From Chlorophyllum brunneum (lineage: Eukaryota > Basidiomycota > Agaricomycetes > Agaricales > Agaricaceae), in contig OY756145.1 of assembly GCA_963576785.1 (NCBI GenBank), positions 186,001 to 250,000 of the forward strand: a DNA stretch of 64,000 bases, given 5' to 3'. This document shows positions 45,367 to 57,197 of this stretch, piece by piece. The notes under the pieces are model-generated. The model was not told the origin of the DNA. It worked only from the letters and a program-made list of their open reading frames with translations, and made no database searches. Both the position numbers and the translations under genes were made by a program. The stretch's first letter is position 1, and each line of letters opens with the position of its first letter.

Positions 45367-48300
45367 TGGTACCTAAGTTGAACAGCAATGAAAAGAGAAA
45401 AGGGATTTGGAAGAGAGAGAGTGAGAGAGAGAAATTGATAGAAGAGAAACTATTGACTTGCAAGCACAAGGGGGAACAACAAATGGTACTAGCATGTGGA
45501 GGGGCATTTACCCAGACACCATGGGAAAGATGGATGTTGAATGAAAGCTACATTAAAATAGTAGATGAGCGAGGAAGGGAGGGATAGAGAAATGAATTTG
45601 AAGTCCATAACTGGGAGAGCACAAGAAAAATTAAAAGAAGAAAGGACTCATGTGGGCGCAGACCCAAACCTCTGATGGACTTGACAATGATGTAACAGGG
45701 GTATTGAACCAGTGCAGATATGAGGGCAATCAGGTTCTGGTAGGAAACTGAAAGTAGCGGGGTTGCAATGTAGGAAGTTGACGAACTTCTTGATACTGTC
45801 GACACCGAAATGGTGATTGAAGTGTTGACACCAATAGAGGATGTGCGATCTGGTTTGAACCAGTTGATTACAAGCTAGGTCTTCAGTAGAGAAAAACCTA
45901 AGATGGTATTCTCCAATCAGGGTATGACATAGGATGGCATGACAGGCTCTTGCGAAGAGCTGGGGTTGGTATCTGCATTCTTGCATCCAAGGGCCAGATT
46001 TGATGTGTGTCGGTAGAGCAGAGGCCCCATTTGCTTGTACTGGGAGGTGGAGGAAGGAGCTACCACTGTATTTCTTGAACCCGAACATGGCCTGCCATAT
46101 GTGAATGGCACGCTCAGTGGACTTCCTGTGTAAGTATGCGACAGAGTTAGGGACGTGGTGGTTTTGGCCCTGGTTAGGCCAGGTGACTGTCTGAATCCAG
46201 TTATGTATGGCTTGTTGGATCCCATATTTGCACTTAGATGGAGTATGGTAGAATGAAAGGCAGTGTTGGTTGGACTTGTTGAACCAAGCCAGAAGCGCCT
46301 TCGAGGTGAGGATGGACTGATGCTGGCAGGAGTGTGGCGAACAGTCAAGTAAAAGCCTAGAGGCTGCAAGGGAGTTGGTGAACACATGAATGTGCTCAAC
46401 TTGGTCATAGTCATTGGTGTCGAGTACCTTGGTGATTCCCAGGTACTGTGCCACTAGTTCAGTGTCAGTAGACATTGTTCCTCCAAGTCTCTTCATGATA
46501 GAGCTTCCTCCATCTAAGTGTCAAATGGTAGCTGCTGCTGTGAATTGGCCAGCAAGCGGGTTGGGGTTGGGATGGACCAAGCCATCCGTGCCTATGATAA
46601 TGGATTTGAGGTCTGTCATTGCATTCATTGTTACATCATCCCAAAGCATCTTCGAGAGGTGGGGGTTGTCCTGGTTGAATCCTATAAATGAAACATTAGT
46701 AAGGAAGCAGTCAAGTAACCTACGTCTGGGCCAGAGAGTTTTGGAAACAGAATTGAAAGATTCTACATAACAAGTCTCAGGGGTGGGGTGGGAAACGTCC
46801 ATCACAGCTCCAAGTGTCTTCTTCTTCTGAATCTCTGTGAAATTCTTGATGTGAAGTTGGTGGGGGGAAGTATGATATTCTTTCGTCAATCTTGCCAGTG
46901 CATGTTCATAATCCAAGGTATGAAGCCTTGATATTTGTCATTCGGCCAACTTTCGGAGATGGAGTTTGATGGGCATGAGCCCTGCAAGGGACTCAACTCT
47001 GCCAGTGGGGGAAGTTTGGAAAGCCCCGGTTATCCAAAGGGCCGCCCGACGTTGCATTTTGTTAAGGATTTCACAGGTCCCCTTTATTTGTGACCTATCA
47101 TGGAACCAAAGTCAATACCCATATGTTGCCACCGGAACAACACACAAATGGTACAAGAGTCTCTTGTTGTTGGAGGACAGACCACATACAGAATTGCCCA
47201 GCATCTTTATTGCCTTAATCGATGATATGGCTTTGGCAGAATAATAACGGACGTGTTCCTTGAATGACAATGTCCTGTCAAAGTAAAAGCTGAGGTATTG
47301 CCAGTGGGCTTTCAGCTTGAGAGGAGTGTGGCCAGTGAACAGGGGGGACCCTAGGTCGATGGAAGGATTAGAGTCCTGTCTTGCATGTGTGAAGTGGAAG
47401 ACCTCAGATTTGTTGTGTTCAATTACTAGGCCAAATTCATTTATGAACTGCTCTATTTCATGGTACATGTGTTGTAGGACTTCAATATTCCTTTCAAGGG
47501 AGGGGGATTGAGTGCTGAGGGTACCATCATCTATGAAGGACAGGATGTCAAAGTCCTACTTGTCACGGTGCTCTTCCATGCAAACATCAAAGATTTGGAC
47601 AAGTGGGGCAAGGTAGAGGGCAGATAATATAGGACTGAGGGCTGAACCTTGGCCTACTCCAACTGCCGCATTGAACTATTGCCATTCCATAGGTATGTAG
47701 TATGGCATTCCTTGAGGTAGTTGTTGAAGAATCCTGCAATTTGGGGGGGAAACCCTTGATGTGTGAGGATGTTGGTGAGGAGATCATGGTTGAGGGAGGG
47801 AAAGAATTGGGCAACATCAAATGCTAGAATTGATGTTTTCTTCTTCTTTGTCCAAGCTCCCCGGATAATGTGGGTGAGAAAGAGGCCTGTGTCCTCTGTG
47901 GACCTTTGCCGGATAGCTCCCAGTTGATGAGAATGGAGAACTTTGAACTTCACTGCCTCAAATTGGAGTCGTTTGGCCAACATCTTCTCTACTAGTTTGC
48001 CGAGCATGTTGAGAAGGACAATGGGTTGAAATGCCTTTGGGGTGGAGTAGTTGGGTTTATTAGGTTTGGGGATGATAACCGACATTGAATGTTTGAAGTG
48101 CAAAGGCCAGTATCCAAGTGATAGGCATGCACAGCTGAATCTGAGAAAAAGATCAGCACAGGTGTCTATGGCAGTGATTTGTTTGAGGTGGGACCAGGAG
48201 ATGTGGTCGGGGCCAGGGGTGGAAGAATTCGAGATGTCCTTGAGTGATTCCATCATCTCTAAGAGAGAGAAATCAACCCAAGTCCTATTCTCTAATCCAA

Positions 48301-50579
48301 TTGGCGGAGGAAGTTCATCCAGGACAGCTGTGTTAACTGGTCTGTCCTGAGCCAAATTGTAGTGGTGATCAAGGGTGGTCCACAAACTGTCTGCGGTGAG
48401 ATATGGTTGGCCATTATAATGGATGGCTTCAGTAGCTGGGAGAGCATGGTCCTTGACCCAAGGCATAAGGTCCCATGGTTGACAGTTATCGACCAAGATT
48501 TCTTGAATCTTCTTGTCAAAGTAAGCCCTTTTCATGTTCCTCGTGGTTTTACAAAAGGTGTTCCATTTTTGTTTGTTCCTTTGGTCTGCGCAATGTACTG
48601 CGAGTGCCTTGGAGCATTCTTCATCCCACCAAGTCTTGGACCTAGTGGTGATCTTGATCTTCTTCACATTGCAATTCCAGGATCTATCAAACAAAGCTCC
48701 CAATTCAGCAACAGCTCTCTCTAGCTCATCTGCGTTATTCATCAGCCAGTTTGTATTACTTATTCCCTCTGTGATATCAGTCAGGAATTTGGTTTCTTCA
48801 TCCGAGCCTTTGGGAACTGTCATTCTCTCTATGATGACATCCATTTGTGGGATAGGAACTCTAATGAGAAGGGGGGCATGGTCAGAATTATACCGATCAC
48901 CATCTTGGATAGTATGGGTGAGAATATTCGGAAGCATTCCCAATAGAAAAAGAAGGTCAATGATCGTGTCAGGCAGGTTGGGGTCTGGTGCGTATCATGT
49001 AGGTTTGGCATCAGATGGAAGCAATCTCTCCAAATTGAGAGCTTCAGTGACTATAAGGAGATGGTCCGCACTTACAGAATGTTGGTCCATTGAAGGGTCC
49101 CATCTCTCAGATCAGATGTTGATGTCCCCACCCATGAGTAGGAACAGCAGGAGGTCAAATAGGTGCTCTTCAAGGAAGTGGAGTGCAGTGTTGCAACTGT
49201 TGTTGTATACGTTTAGTAGCAGCAGTTCTTCTCCTCCAGCAAATAGGGATATGCACAGGAGGTCATGGTGGTTGATGATGTCTCTGCTAATGGAGGGTCA
49301 AAGATGCTTGAGTCTTTTGTGAGTGAAGGCAAGGACTCAGGGCATGGACTGATGGTTTTCATTGACTGTCCTGCTAGACCCTTTGGGTCAAGGTCTAAGT
49401 CTTTGAGGGATATGCTGGCATCCAACCTGGAGGACTTTATCAGCAACAATTGGATACAAGAGGAGCTTGACTAAGGGGCCCCTTATGGACTAATGCTCTT
49501 ACCCCCTGAAGGCAGCATCATGGTATCAACTTAAGCAGGTACACTCGGCTTCTCTCCAAGACCCACCAACAGAGGATTTAGACCTCTCTGTCTGGGCCGC
49601 ACATTCTCTGCATGGTCTGCCATGGCCCACCAGTGGTTCCAGGGTCTCACTCCCAGCTGGCTTCCCATACCCCAGCACCCACTCACCCACTTCACTATGC
49701 CCATAGGGTGCAGATCTGTATGTTAATGGTGTCTGGGGTCTCTGTCTTGCAGGGGCTGCTACCAAGGAGGTGATCACACCTTGCTTACAAAGCGAATCCA
49801 CGGAATACCTCATGGCACCCACGTGGAATAGTGCTCTGGAGTTTGAGTAATCCCTACTAATGTCCAGCATGGCCAGGGGGGGTTGTCTATGGATCCACAC
49901 TCTTGCAAAGCAACTGGAGGGGGGTAGCCTGTCCTTGCAGTTGGCTTGTTTTTTCCCCAAACCCCCTCTTATCAACTCCTATCCTTTCAGACCCTCTCAG
50001 GCTCAGCTGAGTTACCCCAGCTGGGGAACGGGGTGGAATGAAGCCTCTCCCATAGTTCCCATGTTGGAGTAGAGGCCTAGTTAGACTAGACTTGTACTGT
50101 AGCTCAGTCAAATAGACCGACGCTAGTCCCACCATTTGGGAGCATGCTGGGTCCCTCCACCACTAGAGGAGCCCTCAAAGTGAATGGGCAGAAGGCGACC
50201 GGCATGCCCAGTCTTTGAGCCCCTTTGCCAAGGGGGCACCCCCCGCCATCCTGTATGACCCAGTATCAACTCTCATCTAGAGAAAGCGACAGGCATACCC
50301 CATCATTAAGGCTTTTTGCCAAGGAGCCACTCCCCCTGCTTGAACTAATTCTTATCCACCGTATGACAGATCCCAACCTCTGTTCACGCATCCAAGATTG
50401 AGTGAGTACACAGTGGCCAGCATACCCAGCCTTTAACCTCCTTTGGCAAGGGAGTACTATGCATCCCCCTGTGTATAAGACAGTGCCAGGACCTAACATC
50501 CAGCAAGAACAGGCCAGAAGCCCCCAACCAGAGAACCATCCCAATTAGGAAGGTAGTGGTAAGAGGTCAAGAAGGGATG
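45367..50579 (-). mobile_element. LINE-B: main part, decayed
   Basis: LINE-B resumes after the LINE-C insertion: 3' UTR, the RNase H end (46496-45648), RT (48943-46916 with stops, catalytic SFIDDG at about 47545) and endonuclease (about 49470-48900, keeping SDHAPL). LINE homology fades at about 49470, and no ORF1 is recognised beyond it. The 1.1 kb from 49470 to 50579 is GC-richer and includes degenerate tandem repeats. It ends at the 14-bp duplication AAAGCTTAAGCTTT (50580-50593). It may be a 5' UTR or another inserted sequence. Confidence 0.78.
50188..50510. repeat. three degenerate tandem repeats at the LINE-B 5' end
   Basis: Three imperfect copies of a roughly 90-130 bp unit begin near 50188, 50281 and 50410. 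Each carries a GGCATxCCC-like core followed by a TTTGCCAAGGxxxC-like segment, then GTATGAC or a near match. The surrounding 49470-50579 segment has no convincing ORF. Confidence 0.5.
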
Positions 50580-51138
50580 AAAGCTTAAGCTTTGATCTTC
50601 TACAGGGATAGCCTTTTTGATTGCCCAAGAAGAGTTTCTATTGACAGTTGCTGTCAATCAATAGAAGATTGCTTAACTGCTTATTCTCTACTTGCCTTCA
50701 TTACTCAAGAGATAAACAGGATTCCCATTTCTTGGTTAAGTAATGCCAGTTTGATAACATTTGCTTATCTGGTTACTTGGCTAAGATAGGTATTAAGGCT
50801 ATACCCTAGAGATTGCATCCTCTTCAATTGCCCTTAGTAGCCAAATCTGTAACATTGGGTCAACTCTTGTCATGCACCTGAATCTGGGTGATTTCCTCCA
50901 CTCTAGCTCCCACTTGGTTTTGATCTCAGACTTTGCTTATCTTAGTGCAGATCAGCAAATCTGCATCCCTTTTCTGAGAATTGCTGGTAGCTTTCTCTTG
51001 TCACTGGTTATACCCTCTGCTGCTACTTTGGCTGTCTTATCTGCTACTTTATTTCCTGGGATGTCTGAGTGTGTTGAGATCCAATATAGTACAACTCTAG
51101 CCCTATTCTCCTATAGACCTACATATATAAGTACCATT

Positions 51139-51612
51139 TCAATATGAGTTGACCAAGTACTGCCCTAGTTTTTCCTTTCTCAAATGTAGTGCCTTGATGA
51201 TAGATTGCTTGTCAGTATAGTGCAAGATAGCTTTATTTTTTAGTACTATTTTTGTTCTCACTATCTCTCTTGCCACTCTTGCAGCCAATAATGCTTCTAC
51301 TACCTCTGCTTCATATATAGTATGCTCTTCAGTTGTGCCTAGGTAGTATTGCAGGACCCTCAGTGGTGTTAGGTTGTCAGCCTCAAATAGCACTGCTGCT
51401 GCTCCTATCTCCCCATTCTGACCTGAACCATCAGAGTATATCTTGTACCTATTTTTGTCTGCCTCTTTCTGCATCATCAATTTTTCTCTTGTCTCCACAA
51501 TTTGGGTATAAGTTGGGAGAGAGTCCACTGAGGTGGTAGTAGTTGGTTCTATAGTCTCTATTGTCCTAGGGTTGAGGTTAAATCTATGAAATAGTATGTG
51601 CAAGTTTGTCAA
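51139..51612 (-). pseudogene. LINE-E RNase H domain
   Basis: 157 open codons with the RNase H acidic residues in SDGSGQNG, EAEVVEALL and YTDKQS. It is the best preserved part of LINE-E. Downstream frames decay. Confidence 0.75.
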
Positions 51613-52436
51613 GTACTTTTTGTCTGGTCCAGAGAAGCAATACCTTGCTATGCTTGTTAGTGGGTTTGAAGCTGGTAATGTACATATATGGGTGATGTTT
51701 CTGAAGCAGACCTTTTCTACTGTGAGTTGGATAAGGATGAGCTCTGCATGTGCATCTAGTATATTGTTTGGTATAGACTATAGACTGCTTGTAATAGTCA
51801 AAGCCATTAGCCATTATACCTTTGCCCATTCTTTCTGTACCTGTACTGATTCTATCTTCTTCTTGGCTTCTAGCTTGAGGTGTGGTGGGTCATACCAAAC
51901 ATCAAGGGCATATATTATTTTTGGAATCACTACTCCAAGATAAAGTCATCTCATTAGCTTCTGGCTAATGCTTTTTGAGGGTTTGGCTAGTCTCTTGAAC
52001 ATTAGAGTCTATTTTGTGGCCTTTGCCACTGCCCTCTCTGTCTACTCCTTCTATCTCAGCTCACTATCAATAAATACCCCTAAGTATTTGTACACTTTTG
52101 CTTCTTTCACAACATAACCCTTCAATACTAGTGGTACTTTCTCTACCTTCCTAGCTGCCTTTTCTGACCTTGCTGTATTTTCCTCTGTTCTTGAGACATG
52201 TGTTACTGCAAGTTTATCTAGAGAAAACCTTGAATTATAGCCTCTACTCCAGGAGAACCCTCTCTCTTCTTGTTCTATCATATTCTTGAGCATGTTTGTG
52301 ATGCTCTTAAAGTCCTTTCCAAATGCTATAAAACATGCATTATTGACATAACCTAGTGTACACTCTTTGTCTTTGGTGGGTATTTTGAGTAGGTCTGCAT
52401 TGTAGATAATATATATCAGCATGGAGAGCAGGTCAC

Positions 52437-53563
52437 TGTTATGAATTCAACTACTAAGAGTAACTGAAGAGAATGTGACCTCTAGGGTATGGCCTTAATA
52501 CCTATCTCAGCAAAGTAACTGGATAAGCAAAATGTTATCAAACTGTCATTACTCAACCAAATCCTGTTTATCTCATAGCTCTGAGTGATGAGGGTGAGTA
52601 GAGAATAAGCAGTTAAGCAATCTTCTATTGATTGATAGCAACTGTCAATGGAAACTCTTTTTGGGCAATCAAGAAGGCTATCCCTGTAGAAGATCAAAGC
52701 TTAAGCTTTGACTTCCTAATACAGTCAGCTATTTATACTAACTACTTCTTTTCTATAAATACTACAGAGTATAGATAATGAGACTGAAACACATTTCACA
52801 ATGTGAAACTGATAGATATGAAACTCAAGGCAAAACACTACTAAAGATAAACGTGAAACAGCTAAACATAGAGTGAAGTGAAACTGATGAAGGTAAAATG
52901 GATGAGTGCTTACTCATCCTCAAAGATCTCAGATGACAATGATGGAAATTTATCAGAACAGCTGCAGTCACAAGACATGCAGGGTGAAGTGGTAGAGGGT
53001 GATGATGACAATGGTGGTGATGGAAGAACTGCATCCATAGGATGATTGGAGTCAGATGATAGGGATGATGTAGATGCGATTGGTTCTTTGGAGAGATAGG
53101 ACTTGGGTGACTTGACAAAGGCTCAAGTAGATTGCAATAGTGGATGGGGAGAGTCGTCACTGTCGCTACTGGGTACAGCAGGTTTGTCATCTGGTGATAA
53201 GTCTTTAGGTTGCATTTCTATGCAATAGATTCCATCAGTGATTTGTTGGTGAATGAGCGCTTCGAGTGCTGGACCACGAGTGTACATGTAGGGGTGGATG
53301 TACTGCATAGTTTCTTCAGTAGTCGGTTGTGCTTTCCAACCATTATTCCAGGCACCATAGAGGTTGTTCTCAATGGTGCATAAGTAGAGTCCATTGGTGT
53401 CGCATACATATAAGTATGGTGCGTATTTCCAAGCTAGTCAAAGTAGAGAATCGATAATGGCATCATTGGATCGTAGTGGTGGGACAAGTGGTATTGCTTC
53501 TGGAAACTTGTCGTAACCTCTGACATAGGTTCAAGGTTCAGACATAACAGTTTGGACATAACA
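52437..53563 (+). repeat. repeat X, right copy
   Basis: The 1.13-kb unit starts TGTTATGAATTC and ends GACATAACA (a second GACATAACA lies at 53541-53549). In + orientation it has a TATTTATA / CTATAAATAC stretch near 52735-52765. On the minus strand, the ORF MSEP...QST (about 53546-53124) begins inside the terminal TGTTATG and ends in the conserved TGA. This copy has early TGA codons, for example CAA to TGA at codon 5. It lies inside LINE-E and is inverted relative to X-left. Confidence 0.65.
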
Positions 53564-54850
53564 GTCTTAGGTCTAGCATTACCTTAAAGATATGCATTAG
53601 GTATAGCGCAATAAGATCTACTGATTTTTGTAAGACTACATTTGGGATTTCATCTAGCCCTGAGGCCTTGTACAGGGCTAGTCCCTCTATATTAGCCTAA
53701 ACCTGTCCTTTGTTGATAGTACTTCTTGGTTAGAGTATGTCAGCATAGGTGTATTCTCTTAGGATTGTTGACTCTGGTAGTTTCTTGGAAAAGAAGGCTT
53801 CTCCCAGTATATTAGCCTTTTCCTTATTATATATGTACTTTGTCTCTGTACTGTCCTAGTTCTGTGTTATAAAAGTGGGTATCCTAGGGTTTCCACCATT
53901 CCCTACTAGATTTTTCAGATACTTGTTGGCAGTTCACATTTCTCTCTCCTCAGCCTCCTTCAGGAATTCTGGTCTTCTTGCATCCTCATACTTCTTTCTC
54001 AGCTTTTTATACTCTTTGAAAGCTAGGTGGTCTAGAGTATGTTTCTATCTCTACAACTCTCAATTGAGTTTGCTAAGCTCTTTTTTCATGTCATCTAGCT
54101 CATAGTTCTACTACCTTTTCATGTACAGACATATTCTTACCTTGGAAGTGGTAATCTTGATTAGTTCCTGTAGTATTCTAATAAGGTACTAAATCTGTTC
54201 TTCTAGGTCACTCACCATCTTGATTGCTACTGACTCCTCCAGCTGTAGTAGTCTTCTCTCTAATTCCTCTCTGAATCAACTTATCCTTGAACATGCTTAC
54301 TAGGAGAGTCTTTTCCAACTCTCCTTCTCCAGTCTCTTCTGTCTATCCTCATAGTCCACCTTTCTTCTTAGTATCAGTCCTACTACCTTCACAATCTTGC
54401 AAACCTCTGGTACTATAAAGCCAGAAGTATATATCACATAAGATATGGTCCAGGATCCCTTGAGTAGAGTAGAGGTCTTTCTTGGTAAGTAGCCCTTTTT
54501 GGATAAGTAGTTTCCTGCTTTTACAAACTTCCTCATCATTTTTCAGTTTTACTGGGTTTGTTAACTTCCTGCATTAGGTTTACCAGGGGCTTGAGGGGGG
54601 ATGTTACTACTGATGTACCAGTAGTCACACTTTGCAGGCTAGTTTCAGACATCAGATTGTTCACAAGTTTACAAGGAGGAAAAAAGGAGGGTATATCACT
54701 AATTTTAATGCCTTTTGGGGGTACTAACATAGCCATGACTTGAGTCTTGGCTGGAGTACCACATAGTAAGGGTGAGAAAGCTCTTTTTTCTCCCTTTAGT
54801 GTCCTTCTATCTTCACATACTACAAACCTGTAGTATATACAGCTCCCTCA

Positions 54851-55254
54851 ATGCTCATAATAATTCTGCACATCCAAAAGTGACATATTAAAGCCTTGGT
54901 AAAATACCCAACTATAATCCAATGACAACAGAAACTATGCAGACTATCAAAAACACTATTCAATTATATCCCATTCACAACACCCACCATTATCAACTAC
55001 ATAATATTAAAACCCAGACCAATCTATTATATCAAAAAATAGTCTATAAAACTCTAAACTACCAATCCCAAAAAAAAAAAAAACAACCGTATATGCATGT
55101 AAAGAATGACGAGAGGGGGTATAACCATTCAAAAACCCAAGTCTACCAAAAGCAAAGCACAATCCCAAAAAAGTCCAAAACCCAAAACCCAAAACCCAAA
55201 TACTACACAAAACGAACCAAGACCGAAAAAAAAAAACCCAAAAACGATGCGGGA
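54851..55254. other. A/C-rich 3' flank
   Basis: Low-complexity A-rich and C-rich sequence downstream of the fucosyltransferase gene, with a short (AAAACCC)n run at 55174-55200 and two A homopolymers. No gene is seen; it is probably 3' UTR plus the transposon boundary. Confidence 0.5.
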
Positions 55255-57197
55255 TCACCAAAACCTAGTCCTCCAGGGTTCAACTCCACCAACCAACCTC
55301 ATCAAAACCACATTCGCCGTCAAACTCGAAAACCCATTCCCCACAAACACTTCCGCCCGCTGCCCCACATACATATCCATAGCCTGCGCAACAAACTTCG
55401 TTTCCCAACCCCACTCTAAATCTCTACTTGTTGTGATTTCCTCCCATGTCCATACGAAATCGTATTCCATTTCCGATTTTTTTCCCGTTTTGTTGTTCGA
55501 AGAGGAGTTGATGGCGTCAGTGTGTAATGCCAATTTGAGTTCTTCCAAGAAGTCGCGATCGCCGTTCGTCATGATGTATACCTTTCTCAGCATCTTCTTT
55601 ATTCTCTTTTCTTCCTCTTCCGTCTCGTCTCTCTCGAAAAACTTGTAATGTCTCTTCTTCGCTCTCTCAATCTTCAGCCTCTCTTCTCTCCATTCCTTCA
55701 CAGCTCTAATCACCCTTTTCCTCACTTTATCCACATCCACTAAACATTTCTCTCTATACGCCTCCTTGATCTCGTTCTCGCTCATCTCGTTTTTGAGAGT
55801 CGCGTTCTCGACGAAAAACCGATCAGGAAGTAATGGAAGAGTGTTGTATCCTGTATATCCCGATCCCCAACCAGCCAAATTATCGCAATGCTCCATGAAA
55901 TCTCCTCGACGAAGGTGAAGAGCAAGTAACGGCAACGACCGAGACTGAACCGTCGACAACGTCGCAGGCAACCTGAACCCCAAGTCCGCATTCCTATCGT
56001 CATCGCGTGAAGCATTTTGACGAGAAAAAAGATACGGAAACAAAATCGACGAAAGAGGTCGTTTCCGATGTGGACGCGCAACAGAATTGACAACGGGCCA
56101 AGTAAAATGATGTTGATTCTTCTGGAACGCATAATTGATCAACGGCGACCACGCGAAATCTCTCACAATGGGCGAATCCATCAACGTCGGTAAAATATCG
56201 TGCAATCGCGGCGATCCGAAAAGCCTGCAATAAATAAATATCCGCATATATCAATTTGATTTCTATATATACGTTTCGGGGGTACGTTACCAGATGTCGA
56301 ATAATTGGGGTGTGTCCTTTTTAATTTCGACGCATTGATAGGGGATGGATTGAAGTTTTTGTGTCCAGATGTGTAGGGTTTCGAGCGCTGATGCGTCGTT
56401 GGGGATAGTGTCTTTGACAGTGTCGGAACTAAGAATGTAAGGATCTGGACAAATGTGGTTGTAGTAGTGTCGCGAGACGGCTCGTGGATGGGCATTGGTG
56501 TGTGGTGATGGGTATCCTACAATTGGACCAGCGAGAAGAGCGGAGAGAGGGATGCGTGATGGAATAGTTTTTCCATTGTAGTCCGAGTATTCTGGTCCAT
56601 CTCTATCCCATGTGTAGTTGTCAAAAACGAAACTAGAAAGCAAGTGTCAAATTAAGTTTGGACATTGGAAAACAGTAAGACGGACGTTCGGCCAGAAGCG
56701 TAAGCTAGATGGGCATCAAGAACCATTTCCTGCATGATGTTGCCCCATCCTGCCCCCCAGGCGTGATTAGCAAAGTAGAGAAACTTTGCATTCGAGCCTT
56801 CAGGGAAAGGCAATGATTCGTCGTGTTGCGGGAGTGAGTCTTCGAAAGTGGTGTATCGTTCGTACAACGGTGGAAGGGTGTGCGCGTTCGGAGGGGAGTC
56901 ACGAGGGATGGGATAGGGTGGGTAAGATGACAAGTCGAATGCCCACGGTTCGGCAGTGGTCAGCGGATGAATGAGAGTGAAAGACAGAAGCGCAAAGAGG
57001 GCGAGAGCAGAGAAACGAGCGTATCTGCGAGACAGGAATATGCGGGTGAGAGACGAGGGCTTGTCTGGCCCGGTGGTGTGTGTGGGGAGGAGATAGGACA
57101 TGGCTGAGTGGAGAGAAGACAGTGCGCCACTCCTGTTCATTTTTATTCGCCTTCTCACGTAATTCACACTTAGCTTTTGAGGGTAGTCACTCTGCAT
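55255..57197 (-). CDS. O-fucosyltransferase-family-like type II membrane protein, about 607 aa
   Basis: Exons 57197-56686, 56632-56291 and 56224-55255. The second intron (66 nt) is clear. The first junction is placed at GT 56685/56684 by phase and by the continuity of GRTFVFDNYTW; an alternative donor 15 nt later also keeps frame. An N-terminal basic stretch is followed by one hydrophobic segment (FSALALFALLSFTLI, near residue 60), typical of a Golgi signal anchor. The lumenal part has NHAWGAGWGNIMQEM, resembling the nucleotide-sugar-binding start of this fold, then LALHLRRGDFMEHC, the basic motif of peptide O-fucosyltransferases, and a C-terminal FVGNGFSSLTANVVLMR block. A Lys/Glu-rich insert sits around residues 430-480. 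It is likely a glycosyltransferase of the secretory pathway; donor and acceptor are not proven. The first Met may be 19 codons downstream. Confidence 0.8.

Larger units (their letters stand above)
28548..50854 (+). mobile_element. repeat X, left copy, opened by nested LINEs
   Basis: X-left is made of 28548-29436, 30347-30686 and 50594-50854, about 1.5 kb in total. It starts TGTTATGTCC and ends CTGTAACA, matching the TGTTA...TAACA layout of X-right but inverted relative to it. Continuity across the insertions is shown by X-right, which carries the matching sequence uninterrupted around AAAGCTTAAGCTTT, and by target duplications of LINE-A and LINE-B. The middle (about 28980-29430) differs from X-right, so two X variants exist. 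The TG...CA ends and a TATA-like stretch suggest an LTR, but no internal region or 5-bp duplication is seen. Confidence 0.6.
50855..54850 (-). mobile_element. LINE-E: second LINE family, split by repeat X
   Basis: Minus-strand fragments at 54850-53564 and 52436-50855. The 5' part has scattered frames including an RT start (KASGLDEIPNVVLQKS, about 53660). The 3' part begins at the RT block IYIIYNADLL with GYVNNA in place of the catalytic YxDD, then an RNase H domain (KIYSDGSGQNGEIGAAAVLF, HTIYEAEVVEALLAAR, YTDKQS). Roughly 100 residues of RT between the two parts are missing, so the X insertion came with a deletion, or the piece was lost later. Many stops; no relation to LINE-A to D except general type. 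The outer limits are approximate. Confidence 0.72.

Noticed and set aside
50188..50510. Repeated units considered as a CRISPR array.
   Set aside because: The units are long, degenerate and unevenly spaced, there are no spacers of constant length or cas genes, and the host is a eukaryote.
52437..53563. Repeat X considered as a terminal-inverted-repeat DNA transposon.
   Set aside because: Only the 5-bp TGTTA/TAACA ends are inverted; there is no long terminal inverted repeat, no TA or 8-bp target duplication and no transposase motif.
55174..55200. (AAAACCC)n run resembling telomere-type repeats.
   Set aside because: Only about four units within A-rich 3' flank, with coding genes on both sides; more likely low-complexity slippage than a telomere remnant.
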